DNA of 48,176 nucleotides from the NCBI GenBank assembly GCA_017514045.1, contig JAFWLS010000021.1, positions 1 to 48,176 on the forward strand, written 5' to 3'. The notes under the pieces are model-generated. The model saw only the letters and a program-made list of their open reading frames with translations. It was not told the origin of the DNA and did no database searches. The position numbers were made by a program, and so were the translations under genes. Origin of the DNA: Candidatus Saccharimonadota bacterium. Its GTDB lineage: Bacteria > Patescibacteriota > Saccharimonadia > Saccharimonadales > Saccharimonadaceae. This document shows positions 40,010-48,175 of this stretch, piece by piece (position 1 is the first letter of the stretch; every line of letters begins with the position of its first letter).

Positions 40010-41776
40010 TTATGCCAAATCAGATGCTACGCGGTCTACCTCCTTTAGAGTTGTTATACCAGATAAAGCCTTAAGCATTCCATCCTGTCGCATCGTGATA
40101 CAGCCTTTTGCCTTAGCCACCTTCATAATATCACCAGCTGTTGCTCGAGCCACAATTAGCTTCTGAATATCATCATCAACTTCAATTGCTTCATATAGAC
40201 CTGCGCGTCCAACATAGCCACCAGGTGCTTCTCTTGTTTCTACGCCTTTTACAAGAGGATACCCCTTAGCGTTATAGATAGGCAAACCAGGATATCCCAA
40301 ATCCTCTGATAAAGCCGGTACCTCCTCTTGAGTCTTTGGCAATATCTTTCCTAAAACATCGTTTATCTCCTGCGTTTCGACGTCCCCCGACTGGTATACT
40401 TCCTTTTTTTCAGATACACGACGAACCAAACGCTGCCCAATTACCGTATTAAGTGTCGAAGCAATCAAGAATGGCTCAATACCCATATCTAGCAAACGCG
40501 GCAGAATACCAGCAGCAGAGTTTGTGTGCAATGTAGAAAATACCAAGTGCCCCGTAAGCGCAGCTTGCACGGCCAGATTTGCAGTTTCACCATCGCGAAT
40601 CTCTCCTACCATTACCACGTCCGGATCTTGACGCAAAATCGAACGAAGCCCGGACGCAAAAGTAAGGCCAGCATCCACATTCACCTGTATCTGATTGACA
40701 CCGTCCATTTTGTACTCAACTGGGTCTTCAAGCGTAACAATATTAATCGCTTCAGATTTAATCTTCTTAATCAAAGCATAAAGCGTAGTCGACTTACCAG
40801 AACCAGTAGGGCCAGAAGTCAAAATCATTCCATTTGGTTTTTCGATACCAGCAGTAACCGCTCTAAGCGCTCGCCCAGTCATACCCATCTTCTCAACTTC
40901 CATAGCCGTTCCGGTTTTATCGAGAAGACGAATTACGACTTGTTCACCCCACACAACAGGAGAAATCGCAATACGCAAATCTATCTCTTTATCATCTACC
41001 GCTACTGTAAACTGACCATCCTGCGGCACACGGTGCTCATCAATTTTCAAATTGGATAAAATTTTTATACGGGACACTAACGCCGGCTCAATTGCTTTTG
41101 GCAAATCCATTACTTGTCTAAGCACGCCATCTATGCGGCACCGAATTACCAAAGAGTTTTCTAATGGCTCAATATGGATATCCGACGCTTTTGATTTAGC
41201 CGCGTAATCCAAAATCGATGTGAGCGCCTTAGAAATCGGTGAATCTTGAGTAATCGTCTTCACATTGGCACTATGAGTCTTCTGTGCCTGTTCTTCCTGC
41301 GACACCTTTGCGGCTTTGTTAACACTAGAGAAATCACTACGGTACTGAATCAGAATAGCACGTATGCCTTCTTCGCTCGCCATTACGGTTCGAATTGGTT
41401 TTTTTACTAAGGTCGCAAGATAATCCGTAGCCTGAACGTTCGTCACATCAAGCATAGCTACCGTCAACCGCCCATCAACATCCGACAATGGCACGGCCAT
41501 GCTTCGCTCTGCCACATCTTGTGGCAAATTCATCAAAATTTCTTGGTCAATCTTTACATTCTTTAGATTCACATACGGCACTTTCATTACATTTGCCGTT
41601 GCATGCGTGATAGTCTCGTTATTCGTTAATTTCTGCGCAACAAGAGCCGCCAAAATCGGCTGCTTTGATACCGCAATACTCTGTCTTGCCGCATTGACTT
41701 TATCAACATCAATCAGCCCTTCATCCTGTAGCAGCGATACTACCCTTTCTTGAATATCTTTAGTTAAGAGCGCCAT
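40010..41776 (-). CDS. pilB: type IV pilus extension ATPase
   Basis: 588 aa. N-terminal MshEN-type domain (residues 1-150, binds regulators such as c-di-GMP in some relatives), then the ATPase: Walker A GPTGSGKSTT, Asp box TLEDPVEYKMDGVNQIQVN, Walker B DPDVVMVGEIRDGETA. The four-cysteine zinc element of many GspE/PilB proteins is not visible; that segment instead carries an acidic insert (SEKKEVYQSGDVETQEINDV). GGGGAG precedes the ATG. The 74-nt gap to pilT contains the pilT promoter. Confidence 0.95.
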   Translation of the reverse strand: MALLTKDIQERVVSLLQDEGLIDVDKVNAARQSIAVSKQPILAALVAQKLTNNETITHATANVMKVPYVNLKNVKIDQEILMNLPQDVAERSMAVPLSDVDGRLTVAMLDVTNVQATDYLATLVKKPIRTVMASEEGIRAILIQYRSDFSSVNKAAKVSQEEQAQKTHSANVKTITQDSPISKALTSILDYAAKSKASDIHIEPLENSLVIRCRIDGVLRQVMDLPKAIEPALVSRIKILSNLKIDEHRVPQDGQFTVAVDDKEIDLRIAISPVVWGEQVVIRLLDKTGTAMEVEKMGMTGRALRAVTAGIEKPNGMILTSGPTGSGKSTTLYALIKKIKSEAINIVTLEDPVEYKMDGVNQIQVNVDAGLTFASGLRSILRQDPDVVMVGEIRDGETANLAVQAALTGHLVFSTLHTNSAAGILPRLLDMGIEPFLIASTLNTVIGQRLVRRVSEKKEVYQSGDVETQEINDVLGKILPKTQEEVPALSEDLGYPGLPIYNAKGYPLVKGVETREAPGGYVGRAGLYEAIEVDDDIQKLIVARATAGDIMKVAKAKGCITMRQDGMLKALSGITTLKEVDRVASDLA

Positions 41777-41778
41777 CG

Positions 41779-42282
41779 CTAGCTCCCCGAAACGGTCTCT
41801 TGCCTCGCAGGATCTTGCGTATTATTGGCGTTATTCTGATTTTGCTGGTACTCGTTAACGCTATTTTCGACTTCTTCTCGTTGCTGAGCGGTCGTACCGT
41901 TAGCATAGCCCTCATTCTTATTTATCTCAGCATTCTCTTCGTTGCTTAAACCCTGATTTTCCTGTAAATAGTCGCTTTCTGTCCGTCCAGTATCAGTTTG
42001 CATAGCATCCTGACCGCAACTTCTCTTCTCTTCTTCACTCAAAACACCATTCTGATCCTGATCCACGCAAGAGCCTACATATACTTCTACGGTCGGATTA
42101 ACAGCGGCCGAGTTAAATATATCCGCATCTGGCAACACCAAACCACTGGCGTCATAATCCAAGTATTCAAATTTTACCGACATGTCTTTTGGATCACCAA
42201 GAATAGAGTTAACCGCCACATACGCAAGTATCGTTACAAAAACCGCAATAAAGCCAACTGTCACATAATCAGATACTTTCAT
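41779..42282 (-). CDS. pilus-operon membrane protein with an EF-hand loop
   Basis: 167 aa. One N-terminal membrane segment (9-29), then an extracytoplasmic domain with two cysteines (SCVDQDQ... and RSCGQD) flanking DQDQNGVLSEEE, a textbook 12-residue EF-hand calcium loop (D1, D3, N5, G6, S9, E12). The tail is rich in Asn, Gln and Glu and likely disordered. No named pilus family fits. Position between pilO-like and pilB genes (1-nt overlap upstream, 2 nt to pilB) argues for a role in the pilus machine; PilP would be expected here in Gram-negatives. Confidence 0.65.
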   Translation of the reverse strand: MKVSDYVTVGFIAVFVTILAYVAVNSILGDPKDMSVKFEYLDYDASGLVLPDADIFNSAAVNPTVEVYVGSCVDQDQNGVLSEEEKRSCGQDAMQTDTGRTESDYLQENQGLSNEENAEINKNEGYANGTTAQQREEVENSVNEYQQNQNNANNTQDPARQETVSGS

Positions 42283-43181
42283 TATTCATTCCCTCCACTC
42301 TTATTTTTTACAACTTTTCCGTTACCCTTAACTTCTTCAAGTACTTCATCAAGCGAAGAAGCTTCAGTATAATACGCCTCCGCCATCGCTTCCAGCTTTA
42401 ACGAATCGCCACTTCTTTCAATTTTAGCAGTCTTAATATTATATTCGCGAATAGATTTCTCAAGGTTATTCAAAACGCGCATTGTATTGTCAGCCGAAGA
42501 CTCGACCTGCAAATTAATACCAATCGAACCAATTCCTTCCATTGAACTCACACCAACTTCTTTAGGAGTAATTCCTTCCGGAATATAGCTAGACATAGTA
42601 AATATTTTGTTCAAACTCGCACCCACCGCCAACGGATTAGCCGCCGAAGGCAAAGCGTCCGGAATTACACGAAGCGCAGAGCACATTGCAATTCTTTCTA
42701 GATATGCCTCCCTCTCCTTATCGTTTGTCTGCACGCGGTATTTCTCAATAAGGTCTTCTACACTTACCTTCTGATTAGTCGAAGAATCAAAACAAATCGA
42801 CAAACCTTTTCGCGCCACGCTTTCGAGATTTTCATTCTTGGAAAGCTCCATAATCACTTGGTATCGGAGTGTATCTGCCCCTAAGCGAGACAGATCCTCA
42901 TCGTCCGGATTACAACTTTCCAATTCAGATACAGTATAAATCTTCCCGCTTGGAGCTCGACATATACCAATCTTTTCGATTGCCTTGCTATATCCATCAA
43001 TTGCCTTATTCTTTTCGGAAATAACCTTACTATTAAACGCAATATATTTTAAGAAATACACGGAGAAAACCAGACATACGCCCAAAATTAGAGAAGCACA
43101 AGCCACTGCGCCCAACATTACTCGCTGTGATTTGCTTATCTTTATTCTTTTTGCTAGTGCTACTCCTTCTTTCTTTGCCAT
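42282..43181 (-). CDS. pilO: PilO-like alignment subunit
   Basis: 299 aa, assigned by position and shape: short cytoplasmic N-terminus, one membrane segment (about 22-48), a coiled region, and a C-terminal ferredoxin-like part (GIGSIGINLQVESSADNTMRVLNNLEKSIREY) as in PilO. An insert of about 110 residues with paired cysteines (CRAPSGKIYTVSELESC) is not typical. One-base overlap with the next gene. Confidence 0.7.
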   Translation of the reverse strand: MAKKEGVALAKRIKISKSQRVMLGAVACASLILGVCLVFSVYFLKYIAFNSKVISEKNKAIDGYSKAIEKIGICRAPSGKIYTVSELESCNPDDEDLSRLGADTLRYQVIMELSKNENLESVARKGLSICFDSSTNQKVSVEDLIEKYRVQTNDKEREAYLERIAMCSALRVIPDALPSAANPLAVGASLNKIFTMSSYIPEGITPKEVGVSSMEGIGSIGINLQVESSADNTMRVLNNLEKSIREYNIKTAKIERSGDSLKLEAMAEAYYTEASSLDEVLEEVKGNGKVVKNKSGGNE

Positions 43182-43191
43182 GTCTTTTCTC

Positions 43192-44322
43192 CTATTCTTC
43201 AGTATCTATTACCTTAGCTTGCTCCGCGAACATATCGCCAACTTGCATGAATGAATCTGTCACATTTTGATGCCCAGATGGTAAAATCGTAATCACATGC
43301 TTATTCTTGAAACTAAATATATCAGGATTTAGATGAAGAACAGCACTAAACATAAGCACTAACGATCCACCCGTCTGCTTACCGTTCGTCGAGTTGGTAA
43401 TTTCGATTCCATCCGGAGCCATCATGCATTCGTTACTCACATTACTGCTCCAGTTTACCGTACTATCAGTTTCCTCTCCGCTGTAAGTAATACATTCGCT
43501 CTTGAAATGTGGAACTTCTTCGATAACTCCATCTGTCTTCATAAAGCCTTTCCTATACCAATCAGTAAATTGTGGGGTTCTATAAATCCATACTAGATCG
43601 GTTCCATCAGGCTCACCAGAAGTGTTGATGTCCTGAATCTGTTTCTTAGTAGCAGTGTTTCCAGAGCCTTCATATCCATCGTCGTCCGCCTGCACTGGAT
43701 CGCAACCCTCTGCACCCTTAGCCCATTTAGCACGAATACTACCTTTTTCATCGGTATACGGTATCCCATTTGAGTTAGATTCAAAGATACACATCGACGG
43801 AATTTCATTCCCCTCACTATTTACATAACGTCCGTAATCATACTTCATAAGCTTAATTGACTTCGTGAATGACTCAAGAACACGATAATCTATGCCGTCT
43901 GTATTTGGTCCAGCATTCGCTTGTCCATCAAACGTTAACTGGGCTGTATCCATGTTTACATCAAGCGAAGAAATCTTAATTTCATCGCCATTTTCCTGCT
44001 GCACAATCGAGTGCAAGACAGTAAACACTCTCGAAAGTAATTTCTTGTTGTTACTTATAGTCTGAAGATCCGACAATTGCTTCTGCACCGTCAACAAATT
44101 ATCTAACCCTTCGTATCTCTCGATCGTATCAGACATAGCCTTTAGTCGTGTATCTTGCCCATTAACTGTTATATCTTGTCCGATCTTTACAACAAACAAA
44201 ATCACCACAATAGCGGCTGCAATAGCAGATACAGCTGCCGATGCAAAAAGCACTACATTACGCTTCTTCTGCGTATTAATCATTTCAGCTTTAACATCAG
44301 GGACTAGATTAATCTCAAACAT
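43192..44322 (-). CDS. pilN: PilN-like alignment subunit
   Basis: 376 aa. The N-terminus MFEINLVPDVKAEM is the conserved PilN peptide that binds PilM; a membrane segment (24-47), a coiled coil and a periplasmic-type domain follow. It is about twice the usual PilN length (180-200): residues 150-330 form an insert with several cysteines (SMCIFESN, GAEGCDP, SECITYSG, NECMMAPDG), probably disulfide-bonded outside the cell. Overlaps pilM by one base. Confidence 0.78.
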   Translation of the reverse strand: MFEINLVPDVKAEMINTQKKRNVVLFASAAVSAIAAAIVVILFVVKIGQDITVNGQDTRLKAMSDTIERYEGLDNLLTVQKQLSDLQTISNNKKLLSRVFTVLHSIVQQENGDEIKISSLDVNMDTAQLTFDGQANAGPNTDGIDYRVLESFTKSIKLMKYDYGRYVNSEGNEIPSMCIFESNSNGIPYTDEKGSIRAKWAKGAEGCDPVQADDDGYEGSGNTATKKQIQDINTSGEPDGTDLVWIYRTPQFTDWYRKGFMKTDGVIEEVPHFKSECITYSGEETDSTVNWSSNVSNECMMAPDGIEITNSTNGKQTGGSLVLMFSAVLHLNPDIFSFKNKHVITILPSGHQNVTDSFMQVGDMFAEQAKVIDTEE

Positions 44323-45368
44323 TATTGATTACTCCTTTCGGCCAAACCAATCGCTACGGCAAACTCACTTGCTACATTGATAAGTGCACTTTGCTGCTCT
44401 GACGAAACACGCACCATCTGCCAAGGATTCCCCTGCATCGTTGGCACATCGGTCTTTGCCTCAATATACTCAGCAATGAATGGAATAATCTCGGCAAATC
44501 CAGACAGAATAATACCACCCACCTTCACATTCATATACTTACCCTGGAAGAACAAAACAGACTTTGTGAGCTCGGAAGCGAACGCCTCTAGCGTCGAATC
44601 TAGCGCCTTGAACACCTGACCTTCAATCTTGTCTTGTGCCAAACCAAATTTCAAAATAAACTGTCTAGCTTGGTCTTCACGGACAGAAAGCGAACCGGCT
44701 ACAGTTTTAACTAGCGAGTCGAAACCGCCCGGAATTGAACGGACCAATCTAGGAGCACCGCGAAATACTACTACAAGATCCGTGGATCTTTCGCCAAGAT
44801 CTACAATCATGCGCGCATCTGCCACACCGGCTGGGATCAAGGCACGTGCCATTGCTAGCGGCTCAGGTTCCATCGCAATCACGTTGAGCCCCATTCCTTC
44901 AATTTTTTCGAGAGTAGCTTCTGCATAATCATTAGCCGTCGAGGAAATCAAGACCTCAGCCTTGGCCGGATCGTTCGGAGAAGGACCTAGCACTACGAAA
45001 TCAGCCTTCGCTTCATCGACCGCCATTGGAATATATTGATCCAGTTGATATTTAATCGTCTTAACCAAATCTTTCGGATCTTGATTATCAACCTCAACCA
45101 CCGCTGTAAAAGTCTTACCAGCGGGCAAACCCAAAGCAATATTCTTAGTTCGTATTCCGGCTTGATTCAATGCCGTAAGCACAACATCTTGAAATTTTTT
45201 CTTTCCAGCCTCACTAGAATCTTGCAATAATTTTTCATCTACCGGAACATAGGCGTACTTCTGTAAAGACCACCCCTTTTGTTGGTCGCCACTCAATTGA
45301 ACTATGCGAATCGAGGTAGTCCCGATATCCATCGCGAAGAAATCGCCCACTCCTTGTAATAGTTTCAT
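44322..45368 (-). CDS. pilM: PilM actin-like ATPase
   Basis: Cytoplasmic actin-fold protein that docks with PilN (348 aa). The phosphate-1 motif is AMDIGTTSIRIVQL, phosphate-2 is IVDLGERSTDLVVV, and the adenosine motif is GGIILSGFAEIIPF. First gene of the seven-gene operon. Of two overlapping -10 boxes, TATAAT at 45381-45376 ends 7 nt before the ATG, so the operon message is probably leaderless. Confidence 0.93.
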   Translation of the reverse strand: MKLLQGVGDFFAMDIGTTSIRIVQLSGDQQKGWSLQKYAYVPVDEKLLQDSSEAGKKKFQDVVLTALNQAGIRTKNIALGLPAGKTFTAVVEVDNQDPKDLVKTIKYQLDQYIPMAVDEAKADFVVLGPSPNDPAKAEVLISSTANDYAEATLEKIEGMGLNVIAMEPEPLAMARALIPAGVADARMIVDLGERSTDLVVVFRGAPRLVRSIPGGFDSLVKTVAGSLSVREDQARQFILKFGLAQDKIEGQVFKALDSTLEAFASELTKSVLFFQGKYMNVKVGGIILSGFAEIIPFIAEYIEAKTDVPTMQGNPWQMVRVSSEQQSALINVASEFAVAIGLAERSNQ

Positions 45369-45393
45369 ATATTATATTATATGCTTATGTTTT

Positions 45394-45948
45394 TTATTTT
45401 GCAAGAGACAATAAATAAAATCGTTCCAGGTTCCCACTTTTTCCCGCTAAACTGTTGTCGCGTTTCCCGACCACAATAAAACCATTATTTTGCGCCCAGC
45501 TCTCAAATTCCCGCATCAGCTCTCTACGAATCTTTTCGTTCTTCACTACTCCCCTCACAAGCTGTTTCGAATCCGCTTCAAATTGCGGCTTGAGCATCAC
45601 TAAAAATTCTGCATCTTTCCCAACCAATTCTTGTTTAGCATATTCGAGCACTGGTCTTAAACTGATAAATGACACATCAGCTAACACCACGTCGATATTC
45701 TCTTTGGTCTTAAAATCGAATACATCGGTTTTCTCATGTAATTCGATTTTAGGATCAAAGCGCAGCGGTATCTTCATTTGATTCGTTCCCTTCTCGACCG
45801 CAATTACCTTCTTCGCCCCTCGTCTCAGCGCATATTCCGTAAACCCACCAGTGCTCGACCCGATATCAAGCACAGTCTTCCCACGAAAATCAAAATGAAA
45901 CGCCTTCACCGCATTTTCAATTTTATATTCTGCTCTACCAACCACCAT
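45394..45948 (-). CDS. TlyA/FtsJ-like rRNA methyltransferase without S4 domain
   Basis: 184 aa. A Rossmann methyltransferase with the SAM motif VLDIGSSTGGFTEYALRRGA, catalytic-type ADVSFISL and LKPQFE. TlyA 2'-O-methyltransferases normally carry an S4 RNA-binding domain of about 60 residues in front. Here an in-frame TAA lies 2 codons before the ATG and no S4 coding is visible upstream, so the domain has been lost or is encoded elsewhere. Substrate specificity may therefore differ from TlyA. Confidence 0.8.
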   Translation of the reverse strand: MVVGRAEYKIENAVKAFHFDFRGKTVLDIGSSTGGFTEYALRRGAKKVIAVEKGTNQMKIPLRFDPKIELHEKTDVFDFKTKENIDVVLADVSFISLRPVLEYAKQELVGKDAEFLVMLKPQFEADSKQLVRGVVKNEKIRRELMREFESWAQNNGFIVVGKRDNSLAGKSGNLERFYLLSLAK

Positions 45949-45997
45949 AACAAATTATTTGTTCAATTTTTATTCGTCGCTAAATCAAGGACGGCGC

Positions 45998-46035
45998 CTA
46001 GAAGAAAGGTGGCGGACAAGCAGTCCATCACCTTT
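45998..46035 (-). terminator. probable efp terminator
   Basis: AAAGGTG (46035-46029 on the minus strand) with CACCTTT (46011-46005), enclosing GGAC/GTCC, then CTTCT. Modest T-tract. Confidence 0.6.
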
Positions 46036-46048
46036 CGAATAGATCATT

Positions 46049-46609
46049 TTACTTCTTACGTTCGCGATACGCGTATGTCTCCGTATCGACATTAATAACG
46101 TCACCAACTTTAATGAAAGCCGGGACTTTTACTACCACGCCCGTCTCGAGCGTAGCATCCTTCATTACGCTAGTTGAAGTATCACCCTTAACGGCAGTCT
46201 CGGTATAAGTTACTTCGAGCCAAAGATTCTTCGGAAGCGCAAGATTAATTGGAGTACCATTATAGAATTGGATGTCCATCTCGTCACCCTCTTTCATAAA
46301 GTCTTTTGCATCACCAACCATATCAGCCATCAATTCGTATTGTTCAAAAGTCTCTGGATCCATGAAATAAAACTTTTCGTCATCCTTATAAAGATATTGC
46401 ACCTTACGAGTAGTAACCTCGGCCGGCTCAATCTTCTCTTGGCCTTTAAACGTCTTAGGAAGCAACGCTCCCGTGATCAAATTTTTTACTTTCACGTTCA
46501 CGATAGAGCCGCCACGTCCCATCACTTTCTGTGAATACTCGACCACTTTATATGGTTGCCCATCAAGCGTAATAAGTACGTTCTTCTTCAAATCCGTAGG
46601 TCCGTACAT
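46049..46609 (-). CDS. efp: elongation factor P
   Basis: EF-P relieves ribosome stalling at polyproline, which suits a genome with the PTPTPKP protein at 32910. 186 aa, three beta-barrel domains. The tip of domain I reads KVMGRGGSIVNVK, so residue 32 is Arg, where many bacteria have a modified Lys. The frame extends to 46681, but GAGGT 8 nt before ATG 46609 and the family N-terminus support the later start. Confidence 0.94.
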   Translation of the reverse strand: MYGPTDLKKNVLITLDGQPYKVVEYSQKVMGRGGSIVNVKVKNLITGALLPKTFKGQEKIEPAEVTTRKVQYLYKDDEKFYFMDPETFEQYELMADMVGDAKDFMKEGDEMDIQFYNGTPINLALPKNLWLEVTYTETAVKGDTSTSVMKDATLETGVVVKVPAFIKVGDVINVDTETYAYRERKK

Positions 46610-46645
46610 ATAATAAACCTCTTTTACTTTATATAATTTAAAATT

Positions 46646-46753
46646 GCTCAGGATAGACAAGATACAATGGAGCAGGAGCAACGGAACAAGTCGTGCTTAT
46701 CGGTGCGACGAGTAAATAGCGCATCTGCCGTGCCGTAGCTCGCTATCCTGAGT
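46646..46753 (-). ncRNA. structured element between rpsR and efp
   Basis: CTCAGGATAG (46752-46743 reading from the minus strand) pairs perfectly with CTATCCTGAG (46656-46647), enclosing about 86 nt with shorter helices such as GTCG/CGAC. It starts 5 nt after the rpsR stop. It could be a processing or termination element in the rpsR 3' region, or an efp leader. It does not fold as a tRNA: no D-arm or T-loop consensus is present. Confidence 0.45.
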
Positions 46754-46757
46754 GATT

Positions 46758-46955
46758 TTAATTTGCCGAAACAAATGGCAATAAAGCCAAATGTCTTGCT
46801 CTTTTTACTGCCACTGCAAGTTGTCTCTGCTGCTTAGCAGTAAGGCCAGTTCTAGCACTTGCCTCAATCCTACCATAAGGATCAAGAAACTTCTGCAAAG
46901 TCTTCACATCCTTATAGTCAAAATAGATGTTTGGATCAACTTTAAACCTTCTCAT
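46758..46955 (-). CDS. rpsR: ribosomal protein bS18
   Basis: 65 aa with [37 protein letters not shown], diagnostic for bS18. AAAGGGAATCA precedes the ATG. Third gene of rpsF-ssb-rpsR; rplI, which often follows, is not here. Confidence 0.97.
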   Translation of the reverse strand: MRRFKVDPNIYFDYKDVKTLQKFLDPYGRIEASARTGLTAKQQRQLAVAVKRARHLALLPFVSAN

Positions 46956-47026
46956 TGATTCCCTTTTCTAGTTTAAATTTAATATTAAAGCTTACACATT
47001 TAGTGTTTGCTACCCGATTCTACTAA

Positions 47027-47470
47027 TTAGAATGGGATTTCTGATAAATCGATTTCCTCGTCTCCACCCTGTGGCTCATCCTGAACGACCGGTTCTTCGC
47101 CTCTCGAGCTAGCACCACGTCCGCCTTCAGAACTATTCGCTGGTCCGGTGAAGTTAAAATCTTCTACTACGATTTCTACGCGACTACGTTTCTGTCCAGA
47201 ATTTTTATCCTCCCAACTGCGTTGGTCCAAACGTCCAGAGACTAAAACTCCTGAGCCTTTCTTGGCATATTGACCAATCATCTCACCGAGTTTGCCCCAA
47301 GCCGAACAATCAATGAATGACACAGATTCTTGTTGATTGCCGCTAGAATCTCTAAACACACGATTTACCGCCACGGAAAAAGAGCATACGCTCGCCCCGT
47401 TTGGTGTCGTCCTTAATTCTGGGTCTCTTGTTAAATTGCCTGTAATAATAGCTTTACTAAAGCCACGCAT
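47027..47470 (-). CDS. ssb: single-stranded DNA-binding protein
   Basis: 147 aa. OB fold with ITGNLTRDPELRTTPNGASVCSFSVAVNR and SFIDCSAWGKLGE, a Gly/Ser/Glu-rich linker, and the acidic partner-binding tip DLSEIPF (canonical DDDIPF). GGAGGAATAAT precedes the ATG; 3 nt after rpsF. Confidence 0.96.
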   Translation of the reverse strand: MRGFSKAIITGNLTRDPELRTTPNGASVCSFSVAVNRVFRDSSGNQQESVSFIDCSAWGKLGEMIGQYAKKGSGVLVSGRLDQRSWEDKNSGQKRSRVEIVVEDFNFTGPANSSEGGRGASSRGEEPVVQDEPQGGDEEIDLSEIPF

Positions 47471-47473
47471 ATA

Positions 47474-47842
47474 TTATTCCTCCTCAGTTTTTTCTTCTTG
47501 TGCTTCATCTGCATGCTCGGCACGGCGCTCAGCTCTTTTGGCTTCAAGCTTGAGTTTACGCTCGTCAACCGCAACCAACAGATAACGTAGTACTTCATCC
47601 ACGATGTTTAGTGTGCTGGAGATTTTTGCAGGCGCTTCAGCCGGCAAATCAAGCTCCATATAGTAGTAAACAGCATAATCCTGTCCTTTGATGGCATAGG
47701 CAAGTTTTTTCTTGCCCTCATTGGTCTCTTTCGTGACCTTACCACCATTAGCAGCAACTAGCTCTTTGACTTTACTAACCACCGTATCGAGATTCATCTC
47801 AAGATCTGGATGAACTAAGAACGTAAGTTCGTATTGTTTCAC
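47474..47842 (-). CDS. rpsF: ribosomal protein bS6
   Basis: 122 aa starting MKQYELTFLVHPDLEMNLD, with GKKKLAYAIKGQDYAVYYYMELD; an acidic C-terminal extension (EHADEAQEEKTEEE) follows. AAAGGAGC lies 6 nt before the start. First gene of rpsF-ssb-rpsR. Confidence 0.96.
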   Translation of the reverse strand: MKQYELTFLVHPDLEMNLDTVVSKVKELVAANGGKVTKETNEGKKKLAYAIKGQDYAVYYYMELDLPAEAPAKISSTLNIVDEVLRYLLVAVDERKLKLEAKRAERRAEHADEAQEEKTEEE

Positions 47843-47862
47843 GATTTGCTCCTTTGGTTAAC

Positions 47863-47886
47863 GGGAATGCGACTCTATCCATTCCC
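47863..47886 (-). promoter_or_regulatory. rpsF leader hairpin
   Basis: GGGAATG (47886-47880) with CATTCCC (47869-47863), 10-nt loop, followed by CGTTAACC and the Shine-Dalgarno. In many bacteria S6-S18 represses translation by binding a hairpin at this place; the CCG signature of that motif is at best partial here. A TATAAT box lies about 30-40 nt upstream. Confidence 0.45.
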
Positions 47887-47962
47887 TGAGTTAATATTAT
47901 ATATATTATATCACAAGATAATTATTTTTCCAGAGGAATTAAACCAGAGCTAGTTACTCTTC

Positions 47963-48175
47963 CTATTCTTCCTCTTCCCCACTATCCTTGCGTTTCTTAC
48001 CAAGTAGGATTAATAAGCCAGAAGTAGTAGCAAGACCAGCACCGACTAGAGCGACTATACCAAAGATATCCGAATCGTCCATGTTGCCTGGTCTAGTAGT
48101 AGCGACAGTTTCTACCGGGTTAGTCTCATCATCACTAGATTTCTTGACGCCAAGTGGAGAGGTATTAGTGGCTTC
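47963..48175 (-). CDS. C-terminus of a surface protein (partial)
   Basis: The last 70 codons of a gene that begins beyond the right edge: a Thr/Ser/Asp-rich stretch (EATNTSPLGVKKSSDDETN), TTRPGNMDDSD, one membrane segment (DIFGIVALVGAGLATTSGLL...) and the basic/acidic tail GKKRKDSGEEEE, then TAG. The layout is that of a C-terminally anchored surface protein; no LPxTG motif is visible, although RPGN occurs where a sorting motif would sit. Confidence 0.7.
   Translation of the reverse strand, partial: EATNTSPLGVKKSSDDETNPVETVATTRPGNMDDSDIFGIVALVGAGLATTSGLLILLGKKRKDSGEEEE

Noticed and set aside
46646-46753. A tRNA between rpsR and efp, because the ends pair like an acceptor stem
   Set aside because: No D-arm, anticodon arm or TTCRANN loop fits, and the length is about 106 nt.
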